From contig JAJYSD010000043.1 in assembly GCA_021793745.1 (NCBI GenBank), positions 1 through 7,606 of the forward strand: a DNA stretch of 7,606 bases, given 5' to 3'. Shown here piece by piece: positions 1-6,253 of this stretch. The position numbers and the translations under genes were made by a program. Numbering within the stretch: position 1 is the stretch's first letter; each line of letters begins with the position of its first letter. The stretch comes from Bacillota bacterium. Its GTDB lineage: Bacteria; Bacillota; Bacilli; Thermoactinomycetales; DSM-44946. The notes beneath the pieces were generated by a model. That model did not search any database and had not been told where the DNA came from. It saw nothing but the letters and a program-made list of their open reading frames with translations.

Positions 1-22
1 TGGGGGGTTTTCGCTTCGCTGC

Positions 23-1480
23 TTACTTCATTTGTTTTTTCAACACATCGACGGCCACCTGGAGCTGGATATCGCTTTTGGGATCGCGCAGCAGCTTCAA
101 AAACTCCTCTTGCAGTTTCAACGCGGTTTTTTGATCTACCTGACCGGTCACCGGGAGTTTTCGGGTTTTCTGAAAGGCCTTGACGGCCAATTCGGTCCGT
201 TCGCTGTAATAACCGTCGGTTCGGCCCGGGGAATAGCCCATGCCGTCCAAAATCAGCTGCAGGTTGCGCACCTCGGGGGATGCCATATCCCGCTTCAGGG
301 GTTTTTCCGGCATCGGCGGGGTCGCTTGGGCGAAGGCGGGCGGTTTGGCGGTCACATCCGGCTTGACCCCCTTCGTGCCGCCCTTTTGATCGATCCAGTT
401 GCCCTTCGGGGTCAGCCACTTCGCCATCGTCATCTTCAGATTGCTGCCGTCATCAAAGTCCTTGGCGGTCTGCACCGTGCCTTTCCCGAAGGTGGGTTGG
501 CCGACCAGGGTGTATCCCCCCGACTCCTTCATCGCAGCGGCCAAAATCTCCGAAGCGCTGGCGCTCCCCTTGTCGATCAACAAAACGATGGGATAGGGCT
601 TCGGCTCCTGCCGCTTTGATTTATACTCCACCCGCTGACCCCGTTTGTCCTCAGTAAACATGATGGGCTTCTGGCCGGGCACCAGCTCCTCGGCGATCTC
701 CAACACCGCCGGCAACAAGCCGCCCGGATTGCCCCGCAGGTCGATGATCAGTCCCTTGATCCCCTGCTTTTCCAACTCCTTCAGGGCGGAGGAAAAGTCG
801 TCGGCGGTATCTTCCGCGAACTGGCTGATCTCGATTTTACCGATACCGTCCTTCAACATTTGCGCATCGACGGTCTCGATCGGAATCTCGTCACGAACCA
901 CCGTGATGTGCAAAATTTCCGAGTGTCCCGGCCGGACCACTTCCAGCTTCGCCTTCGTCCCCTTCGGACCCCGGATTTTCATCACCGCTTCGTTGAGGGT
1001 CATCCCCTCCAGGCTGACGTCATTGACTTTGATCACCTGGTCCTCCGGTCGAAGTCCGGCCTTTTCCGCCGGGGATCCCTTGAAGGGGGATACGATGGTG
1101 ACCCGCCCGTTTTTCATCGTCACCTCCGCCCCAATTCCTTCAAAGGAAGACTCGAGGGCGGAGTGAAACTGTTTGGCGGTCTCCTGATCCATGTAGACGG
1201 AATAGGGATCGTCCAGGGCCTCCACCATCCCGCTGATCGCCCCGTCGATCAACTTTTGATCATCCACATCCCGAATATATTCCCGCTTGATCAAGTTGTA
1301 GGTCTGTTGCAGCTTCTCCAGGCCATCCTCCAGACCATCCGCGCTTTTGGAGGCCGGAACGCTTCCGAAGAAGATCGATGCGATCGACTCACCTGCGCCG
1401 AACGCCGCAGCCGTGAGCAAGCTGCTGCACAAAATGGAAAAAACGATTAACAGCGCCGCAGTGCGACCGCGAATATACAT
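23..1480 (-). CDS. ctpB: S41 carboxyl-terminal processing protease (CtpA/CtpB type) with PDZ and peptidoglycan-binding domains
   Basis: Predicted secreted or membrane-anchored serine endoprotease of 485 aa, close to the usual length of Bacillus Ctp proteases. A hydrophobic N-terminal segment (about residues 7-29) serves as signal or anchor. A PDZ domain follows (about 113-195, with SPAEKAGLRPEDQVIKVN), then the S41 core with the DLRGNPGGLL strand (247-256), GSASASEI (305-312) and FGKGTVQ (331-337). By alignment with E. coli Prc and B. subtilis CtpB the catalytic residues are Ser308, Lys333 and Gln337, all present. Residues about 399-457 form a PG_binding_1 domain. In B. subtilis, CtpB trims SpoIVFA to trigger pro-sigmaK processing; other Ctp proteases degrade cell wall hydrolases. 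The ATG at 1480 is chosen because it directly precedes the signal sequence and follows an AAAGGGTGGTG ribosome binding site; the frame is open further upstream but that part resembles nothing. The gene follows a terminator, so it has its own transcription unit. The symbol rests on family plus its position after ftsEX; CtpA is the alternative. Confidence 0.93.
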   Translation of the reverse strand: MYIRGRTAALLIVFSILCSSLLTAAAFGAGESIASIFFGSVPASKSADGLEDGLEKLQQTYNLIKREYIRDVDDQKLIDGAISGMVEALDDPYSVYMDQETAKQFHSALESSFEGIGAEVTMKNGRVTIVSPFKGSPAEKAGLRPEDQVIKVNDVSLEGMTLNEAVMKIRGPKGTKAKLEVVRPGHSEILHITVVRDEIPIETVDAQMLKDGIGKIEISQFAEDTADDFSSALKELEKQGIKGLIIDLRGNPGGLLPAVLEIAEELVPGQKPIMFTEDKRGQRVEYKSKRQEPKPYPIVLLIDKGSASASEILAAAMKESGGYTLVGQPTFGKGTVQTAKDFDDGSNLKMTMAKWLTPKGNWIDQKGGTKGVKPDVTAKPPAFAQATPPMPEKPLKRDMASPEVRNLQLILDGMGYSPGRTDGYYSERTELAVKAFQKTRKLPVTGQVDQKTALKLQEEFLKLLRDPKSDIQLQVAVDVLKKQMK

Positions 1481-1634
1481 GAAAACACCACCCTTTAAAC
1501 CGCCTGCTACGGTGAGAGTTGAGAGCAGGGAACTTCCCGAGGATGAGATCCCTATTTTGTGCAATGAAATGGAGGAAAATGCGGAAGCAGCTCCGGCCGG
1601 ATGATCGGCATGCCGGCAGGCCCCTCGTATTTCC

Positions 1635-1663
1635 AGTATACGGTCCCTTTGATCAGACAAGAA
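1635..1663 (-). promoter_or_regulatory. Weak candidate sigma-A-like promoter for ctpB
   Basis: Reading the minus strand, TATACT (1635-1640) matches five of six bases of a -10 box. The hexamer 17 nt upstream (TTCTTG, 1658-1663) matches the -35 consensus poorly, and the better TTGTCT (1655-1660) sits only 14 nt away. If used, the leader would be nearly 150 nt. I could not recognise a sporulation sigma factor (sigE, sigF or sigG) consensus with confidence, although Bacillus ctpB is sporulation-controlled. Confidence 0.22.
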
Positions 1664-1709
1664 CCCGAAGAGGGTGAAAGAATATTCCTGAAGCAGGACG
1701 TGAAGGAAT

Positions 1710-1727
1710 GGGTGCGACGGCGCACCC
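1710..1727. repeat. Perfect GC-rich hairpin in the ctpB upstream region
   Basis: GGGTGCG (1710-1716) and CGCACCC (1721-1727) are exact reverse complements around a 4-nt loop. Neither strand has a T-tract directly after it: the minus strand continues ATTCCTTC and the plus strand GCTTGAAAA. It is therefore not a canonical terminator. It may be an operator or a structural element of a ctpB leader RNA. Confidence 0.5.
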
Positions 1728-1812
1728 GCTTGAAAATGAAACCCCGATCCGAACGACAGAAATATCCTATAGGAACACTCTAGCAAAACCGAAGTTCGAA
1801 CTCAAGGGAACC

Positions 1813-1839
1813 AAAAAAGGAAAAGGCCGGAATCGGCCT
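1813..1839 (-). terminator. Rho-independent terminator of the ftsEX-M23 operon
   Basis: On the minus strand, 14 nt after the stop codon of the third M23 gene, AGGCCG (1834-1839) pairs with CGGCCT (1824-1829) around a 4-nt ATTC loop. The stem is followed by TTTTCCTTTTTT. Stem, tight loop and T-tract make a textbook intrinsic terminator, separating the operon from ctpB. Confidence 0.88.
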
Positions 1840-1853
1840 CGGAATGATCCTTT

Positions 1854-2939
1854 TTATCGCTTCAGATACGACATCGGGTCGACCGCTTGACCGTTCTTGC
1901 CGATTCGCACTTCGAAATGCAAGTGGTTACCGGTGGACATGCCGTTGCTCCCGATCCCGGCGATATGCTGTCCACGCTTCACCTCGTCCCCCGCCTTGAC
2001 CCGGACTTGGTGTTCATAGCTGTGGGCATACCAGGTGTACAGAGGTGTTCCGTCCTTGTCCCCGTGATAAATGACGATGATCCACCCGTAACCCACACTG
2101 GGGCGGCTTTCCACCACCACGCCGGAGGCGGCTGCGTAAATCGGGGTATCCAAGCTCCCGCCGATATCGATCCCCGCATGCATCCGATAACTTCCGGTCA
2201 CCGGATGGTATCGATATCCGAAGGGGGATGTGAGCCTTTGGCTGGCAGAGGGCCACTGGAGGGGGCCTCCCTCGTAGGGGAAGGATAACTGACCCCTTTG
2301 AATCAGATTCAAGTTGATCCGCCGAATCTCATTCTCCTTGATGGACTCCAGGTTTTCCAGCTCGGAAAGCTTCCCCTCCTTCTTTTTCACGTCCTCGAGC
2401 ATCTCTTTATAGGCCTTGTCCGCCTCTGCCGCGGTTTTTTTCTGCTCCTCGCGAAGAGAAAGCAGATCCTGTTTCCGCTTTTCCTTTTCCTCGCGCAGTT
2501 TCACGTAACTGTCAAAGAGGCTGTGATCCCGCTTGACGATCAGCCGGATCGACTCAAAGCGGCCGAGAAATTCCTCCAGGGACTCGGATTCCAGCAAGGA
2601 GACCATGTATCCGACTTCCCCCTGTTGGTACAGTTTGCGAATCCGGTTTTTAAAGATCTTCTTGTAGCGCTCTTCCCTCTTTTTGATCCCTTCCATTTCC
2701 TTTTCAATCTCAGCCACTTCTCCGTCGATTTTTTCCATTTCCTTTTCCAACTTCTTGAGTTCATCCCGGTTTTTCTTGATTTCCTGATCCAGCTGATCCA
2801 GATCCTCCTTGACGCTCTTTTTGTCGTCCTGGATCTTTTTCAGCTCTCTCTTCACTTCTTCCTTCTCATTGGCGTGCACCCAGCCAACCGACGAGATCGT
2901 GAAACAAAAGACGAGGATCCATGTGAAAACTTGCTTCAT
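1854..2939 (-). CDS. EnvC-like coiled-coil M23 (LytM) peptidase, copy 3 of the tandem set
   Basis: Predicted secreted zinc metallopeptidase of 361 aa acting on peptidoglycan cross-bridges or stem peptides outside the membrane. It has a signal peptide with likely cleavage after Ala23 (VHA|NE), then a long charged coiled coil (about 25-212). The coiled coil is interrupted by the tip typical of EnvC/PcsB/CwlO proteins (about 98-141, containing YQQGEVGYM, LLESESLEEFL and VKRDHS). The M23 domain (about 225-361) keeps zinc ligands His254, Asp258 and His341 and catalytic His306 and His339. Compared with copies 1 and 2, the loop before His306 is about four residues longer, and the usual GPHLH reads GNHLH. 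The ATG at 2939 has a GGGGAGAG ribosome binding site a few bases upstream, very like that of copy 2. It is the last gene before the operon terminator. The link to FtsEX is inferred from operon position and the coiled coil. Confidence 0.93.
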   Translation of the reverse strand: MKQVFTWILVFCFTISSVGWVHANEKEEVKRELKKIQDDKKSVKEDLDQLDQEIKKNRDELKKLEKEMEKIDGEVAEIEKEMEGIKKREERYKKIFKNRIRKLYQQGEVGYMVSLLESESLEEFLGRFESIRLIVKRDHSLFDSYVKLREEKEKRKQDLLSLREEQKKTAAEADKAYKEMLEDVKKKEGKLSELENLESIKENEIRRINLNLIQRGQLSFPYEGGPLQWPSASQRLTSPFGYRYHPVTGSYRMHAGIDIGGSLDTPIYAAASGVVVESRPSVGYGWIIVIYHGDKDGTPLYTWYAHSYEHQVRVKAGDEVKRGQHIAGIGSNGMSTGNHLHFEVRIGKNGQAVDPMSYLKR

Positions 2940-3008
2940 GCTTCTCTCCCCAATATCGCGGTTATGTCTTCACACCTGTTTGGAAGCGGGACGCCTCGAA
3001 CTCCACGC

Positions 3009-4064
3009 TCAGTAATAATTCATCGGATTTTGCGGGGTTCCGTTTTTGCGCACTTCGAAGTGCAGATGCGGTCCGGTGGATCGTCCATTGTTTCCGATGG
3101 AGGCGATTCGTTGCCCCTTGCTCACGCGCTGGCCGGTCGATACCTGGACGGTATTGCTGTACATGTGGGCGTAAACGGTGGTCAAACCGCTGCCGTGGTC
3201 AATGACGATGACCCAGCCATATCCGCTGGCGGGGCCGTTTTCCTTGACCACTCCCGAAGCGGCGGCATAAATCGGATCGCCCAGGTTTCCATCGATGTCG
3301 ATCCCGTAGTGAAATCCGCTGCTGCGATACCCGTAGGGGGAGTTGATTCTCCGGCTGTTGGCAGGCCAGGCAAATGCGCCACCGCCGTAAGAGAAGTTGC
3401 CCGTATTGGAGGTCAGCTGAGTGATGCGCTGAATCTCTTCTTCCTTCAGCTCCTCCTTGTGTTCCAGGCTGGCCAGTTCTTTTTGATGCTTCTTCATCGT
3501 CTTGGCCAGCTTGTCATATTCCTCTTTCACCTGATCGCGGCTCTTTTTCTGTTCCTTCTGCAGTTCCGTCAGTTCCTGCTTCCGGTTCTCGTATTCCCTC
3601 TTGGTGTTGAAGTAGCCCTCCAACACGGAGTGATCCTGTTTCACCAGTAGGCGCAGGGCTTCAAACTTGTCGAGGAACTCGCGAAGCGAATCGGACTCCA
3701 GAAGCGCCGTCATGTATCCCATTTCGCCCCTCTGATACATCCGGCGAATCCGATTTTTAAAGAGCTTCTCCCGTTTTCCGAGCTGGTCCTCCAGAACTTC
3801 CATTTTCTTTTCGATCTTTCCGATCTTCTTCTCGGTGGTGTACAGCTGCTTTTCCAGCTTGTTCAGCTTCTTTTTCTGCTTTTCGACATCCTTTTGGACA
3901 CTCTCCAGCTCCTTTTGGACGCCCTTTTTTTGCTTGCGGATTTCCTCCAGTTCCTTTTTCGCCTTGTCCGCCTTACTTTCAGCCCACACCCAGCCGTCGG
4001 AAAGCGGAGCTGAAGTCAACACAAGGCTGAAAGCGAGCAGGATGGTCAGCCACGTCCGTTTCAT
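3009..4064 (-). CDS. EnvC-like coiled-coil M23 (LytM) peptidase, copy 2 of the tandem set
   Basis: Predicted secreted peptidoglycan endopeptidase of 351 aa. The signal peptide ends at about Ala28 (VWA|ES). A very lysine/glutamate-rich coiled coil (about 30-215) carries the conserved tip at about 104-147 (YQRGEMGYM, LLESDSLREFL, VKQDHS). The C-terminal M23 domain (about 226-351) has zinc ligands His252, Asp256 and His335 and catalytic His300 and His333, so it should be active. The loop before the first zinc histidine is about six residues shorter than in copies 1 and 3, lacking their NPVTG segment. The protein ends soon after the last M23 strand (PMNYY). The start ATG at 4064 follows GGGGAGAG; 48 nt separate it from copy 1 and 69 nt from copy 3, with no terminator seen in either gap. 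By eye its coiled-coil tip is about 64% identical to copy 3 and about 47% to copy 1, so copies 2 and 3 are the closer pair. Confidence 0.93.
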   Translation of the reverse strand: MKRTWLTILLAFSLVLTSAPLSDGWVWAESKADKAKKELEEIRKQKKGVQKELESVQKDVEKQKKKLNKLEKQLYTTEKKIGKIEKKMEVLEDQLGKREKLFKNRIRRMYQRGEMGYMTALLESDSLREFLDKFEALRLLVKQDHSVLEGYFNTKREYENRKQELTELQKEQKKSRDQVKEEYDKLAKTMKKHQKELASLEHKEELKEEEIQRITQLTSNTGNFSYGGGAFAWPANSRRINSPYGYRSSGFHYGIDIDGNLGDPIYAAASGVVKENGPASGYGWVIVIDHGSGLTTVYAHMYSNTVQVSTGQRVSKGQRIASIGNNGRSTGPHLHFEVRKNGTPQNPMNYY

Positions 4065-4112
4065 TCCATTCTCTCCCCGATTTCACATTTTCATGGTCAG
4101 GCGAAGATCGGC

Positions 4113-5249
4113 TTAACGGAAATAGGGTTTCGGGTCCACGGTACGGCCATCCTTGATAACCTCCAGATGAAGGTGGGGACCGGTCGACTGTCCATTGTTC
4201 CCCACCGCTGCGATGACCTGTCCCCGGCTTACCGACTGACCGAGGCGAACGGTCACGTCTTGCGGATAAACATGGGCGTAGAGGGTGGACAGCCCGCCTC
4301 CGTGATCGATCACAACAATGTAACCGTAACCGCTGGCGGGACGGGTTGCGATCACCTTTCCGGCCGCCACGGCCCGGATCGGCGTTCCGAGGGGTGCACC
4401 GATATCAATCCCCTCGTGCAGCTTGTATGCACCCGTCACAGGATTCCGCCGATAACCGTAGCCGGAGGTGAGGATTCCACCCTCCACCGGCCAGAGAAAT
4501 TTGCCGTCCTTGGGCCCGGCATACTGACCGGCCTTTTCCTCGGCGGATTCCCTCGTTTTCTGGGCGATCAACCTGCGGACTTCCCGCTGCTCCCGTTTGT
4601 TGATCTCCTCCAGGTGTTCCTGTTGCTTTTCCAGATCGATCAGCTGCGCCTCGTACTTCTTGTATTGACTTACCAAGCGCTTATGTAGCTGCTCGGCTTC
4701 CGCCGCCAACTTCCTGCGTTCCTCCAAGTCCCGTTCGATCGAGGCCTTTTCCGCCTCCAACTGCTCCTGATCCCGCTTGTGGGAATCGAGGAGCTCCCGA
4801 TCCGCCCGGATCAGCTTCCGGATCAGATCGAGCCGGGACAAAAAGTCGCCAAAGGAGTCGGATTCGAGGAGGGTTTCCAGATAGTACATATCTCCGCGCT
4901 GATACAGGAAACGGAGCCGGTTCTTTAACAGGGCCTCCCGCTTTTGGATCCGTTTCTCCAACTCGCGCAGGCGCTTTTCGCTTTTTTTCAGCTCCTGTTC
5001 CGACTGGTACACCTGCTCATTCAGCGTCATCAGGCGGCTCTTCATGTCGCTCAACTGCTTCATCAGTTCCTCTTTTTCTTCAAGGGTCAGCTTTTTCTCC
5101 TTTTCCAGCTGGAGAATCCTTTTGTCCCGCTCCTTGATTTTCGCCTTTTTCTCCTCAATGTCCGCCGCTCCCGTCTCCGCATAGGCCGCAGGCAGGGCCG
5201 CGAAGAGGATCATCAGGAAGCACAGCGCAACATGAAGAGTCCGCCTCAC
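4113..5249 (-). CDS. EnvC-like coiled-coil M23 (LytM) peptidase, copy 1 of the tandem set, next to ftsX
   Basis: Predicted secreted peptidoglycan endopeptidase of 378 aa and the most FtsX-proximal of the three. It has a signal peptide cleaved after about Ala24 (AYA|ET). The coiled coil (about 28-237) contains the EnvC/PcsB tip at about 110-155 (YQRGDMYYLETLLESDSF, DFLSRLDLIRKL). The M23 domain (about 250-378) has zinc ligands His278, Asp282 and His361 and catalytic His326 and His359. These are lost in E. coli EnvC, which only activates amidases, so this protein more likely cuts the wall itself. Initiation is at GTG 5249, set by a strong GAGGAGGGG ribosome binding site (5255-5263) and the signal peptide right after it. 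A small dyad (CTCAG/CTGAG, 5261-5277) overlaps that site. The gap to ftsX is 107 nt without a clear terminator, consistent with one operon. Position directly after ftsX makes it the best candidate for the ancestral FtsEX partner. Confidence 0.94.
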   Translation of the reverse strand: MRRTLHVALCFLMILFAALPAAYAETGAADIEEKKAKIKERDKRILQLEKEKKLTLEEKEELMKQLSDMKSRLMTLNEQVYQSEQELKKSEKRLRELEKRIQKREALLKNRLRFLYQRGDMYYLETLLESDSFGDFLSRLDLIRKLIRADRELLDSHKRDQEQLEAEKASIERDLEERRKLAAEAEQLHKRLVSQYKKYEAQLIDLEKQQEHLEEINKREQREVRRLIAQKTRESAEEKAGQYAGPKDGKFLWPVEGGILTSGYGYRRNPVTGAYKLHEGIDIGAPLGTPIRAVAAGKVIATRPASGYGYIVVIDHGGGLSTLYAHVYPQDVTVRLGQSVSRGQVIAAVGNNGQSTGPHLHLEVIKDGRTVDPKPYFR

Positions 5250-5260
5250 ACCAACCCCTC

Positions 5261-5277
5261 CTCAGATTTATGCTGAG
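5261..5277. promoter_or_regulatory. Small hairpin overlapping the ribosome binding site of M23 copy 1
   Basis: On the minus strand CTCAG and CTGAG are separated by seven bases (CATAAAT), and the second arm runs into the GAGGAGGGG ribosome binding site of the downstream gene. A five-base-pair stem is weak. It could slightly reduce translation or be chance. Confidence 0.25.
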
Positions 5278-5356
5278 ACGCATTTCAGTCCCCGGACATC
5301 CCGGTGCGCTCCCCTTCCGCTGTCTGAATTTTTTACCCTTTGAAAAAGGGACGCCA

Positions 5357-6253
5357 TCAAACCCTCAGGAATCGGCGAATGGAGATCACACTTCCCCAGA
5401 TCCCGATCAACACGCCGAGGAAAGTGGTCAAGGCCGCCACATACAGGGAAAGGGGCATCATGGGCAGCATCTTGATAAAGCTGTATTGGCTGCCGTCCGT
5501 CAATACGTTCAACGCGGCTTTGTAGAAAGCGAGCACAATGATCACCGGGAAGACGGCTCCCAGCATGCCGATGAACGCCCCCTCGATGAAGAAGGGCCAG
5601 CGGATAAACCAGTTGCTCGCTCCGACCAGCCGCATGATTTCGATCTCGCGACGACGGGCGAAAATGGTCAGCTTAATCGTGTTGGAAATGAGGAACGCCG
5701 CCAACACAGCCAACCCCAGACCGAACACCAGCACCACATTCCGGACCAGGCTGGAGAAATCCAGCAGCTTGTCCGTCACGCCGTCGCCGTGGTCTTCATG
5801 TTCAATCAAGTTGTGGGCTTTCACCTTATTGGCCAGCTCCTCGATCCTCTGGGGATTCTGCGGAACAATCACCAGGGTGTCCGGCAAGGGGTTCTCCTCC
5901 CCTTCCAACCCCTCGAGGATCTTGCTGTCCTCGCCCAACTGGGCCTTCAATTGCTGCAGGCCTTGTGCTTTGGGGATGAAGGTAACCGACTTTACCTCCG
6001 GATTCTGTTCAATCTGCTTTTGCAGCTGCTCGATGTCGTCGGCGGATGCCCCCGGCACGATCGATGCGCGGATGGCCACCTGCTGATCCAATTCTTTGGA
6101 GAGGTAGTTAATATTAAAGGCGAATACGAGGAAAAAGCCGAAGATGAGCAGGGTGACAGCGACGGCGCTGACCGCCGCAAAGGTCATCCATGTATTTCGC
6201 TTGAGGCTTTTGAAGGCCTCCCGCGCATGACGGAACATCGTATCAATCTTCAT
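5357..6253 (-). CDS. ftsX: Cell division/elongation ABC transporter-like permease FtsX
   Basis: Membrane subunit of the FtsEX complex, which transmits FtsE ATPase activity across the membrane to extracellular peptidoglycan hydrolases. It is 298 aa, near the 296 aa of B. subtilis FtsX. A cytoplasmic N-terminus with FKSLKRNTWMTF precedes TM1 (about 25-47). A large extracellular loop follows (about 48-168), the region known to bind the coiled-coil partner. TM2 lies at about 170-191, then the conserved cytoplasmic EIEIMRLVGASNWFIRWPF (203-221), TM3 at about 222-245, TM4 at about 267-290, and the ending SIRRFLRV. The ATG at 6253 is preferred: it gives the family's MKI-type N-terminus and lies about 8 nt after GGGGGA inside ftsE. 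An ATG at 6259 is two codons longer and too close to that site. The start overlaps ftsE by 11 nt, suggesting translational coupling. The extracellular loop is acidic in places (LEGLEGEE; EHEDHGDG). Confidence 0.96.
   Translation of the reverse strand: MKIDTMFRHAREAFKSLKRNTWMTFAAVSAVAVTLLIFGFFLVFAFNINYLSKELDQQVAIRASIVPGASADDIEQLQKQIEQNPEVKSVTFIPKAQGLQQLKAQLGEDSKILEGLEGEENPLPDTLVIVPQNPQRIEELANKVKAHNLIEHEDHGDGVTDKLLDFSSLVRNVVLVFGLGLAVLAAFLISNTIKLTIFARRREIEIMRLVGASNWFIRWPFFIEGAFIGMLGAVFPVIIVLAFYKAALNVLTDGSQYSFIKMLPMMPLSLYVAALTTFLGVLIGIWGSVISIRRFLRV

Larger units (their letters stand above)
1481..1812. other. Long intergenic/leader region upstream of ctpB with several dyad symmetries
   Basis: I see no convincing gene in this stretch between the ftsEX-operon terminator and ctpB. 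It contains several inverted repeats: a perfect 7-bp GC-rich stem with a 4-nt loop at 1710-1727, an adjoining ATTCCT/AGGAAT pair (1684-1709), TCCTATAGGA (1765-1774), AGTTCGAACT (1793-1802), GGGAACTTCCC (1528-1538) and CCTGCT/AGCAGG (1503-1529). On the minus strand these lie in the ctpB promoter or leader. They could be operators, RNA structure or chance. The ctpB reading frame stays open across most of the region, but the translated product has no signal-peptide or family character. Confidence 0.6.
1854..5249 (-). repeat. Tandem triplication of EnvC-like M23 peptidase genes
   Basis: Three adjacent same-strand genes share the order signal peptide, coiled coil with conserved tip, and M23 domain. 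Nucleotide similarity is visible in places. For example, positions around 2638-2657 and 3732-3751 (both reading gcgaatccg.tttttaaaga) differ at one base in twenty. Copies 2 and 3 also share a GGGGAGAGAA block just before their ATG starts. Copy 1 is more diverged and has a different leader. Confidence 0.85.

Noticed and set aside
1579..1677. 32-codon plus-strand ORF preceded by GGAGG (MRKQLRPDDR...)
   Set aside because: The GGAGG lies only 3 nt before the ATG, too close for normal initiation. The product is short, basic and unrecognised, and no promoter is visible.
1601..1783. 60-codon plus-strand ORF in the ctpB upstream region (MIGMPAGPSYF...)
   Set aside because: There is no ribosome binding site at a usable distance, no promoter, no recognisable family and no strong codon bias. 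It cannot be excluded, but the sequence does not support it.
1481..1786. N-terminal extension of ctpB by about 100 codons (open frame back to an ATG near 1786)
   Set aside because: The extension has no family resemblance, would bury the signal/anchor segment in the middle of the protein, and begins close to the previous operon's terminator. ATG 1480 has a ribosome binding site and the normal family length.
2298..3650. 450-codon plus-strand open frame
   Set aside because: It is antisense to the coiled coil of copy 3 and most of copy 2, and spans their intergenic gap. Its Leu/Phe-rich composition is what the reverse complement of Lys/Glu-rich coiled-coil codons gives, while the minus-strand frames encode recognisable proteins.
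5336..5350. Possible terminator after ftsX (CCCTTT/AAAGGG)
   Set aside because: The stem is short and A/T-heavy, and on the transcribed strand it is followed by TAAAAAATT rather than a T-tract, so it should not end transcription efficiently.
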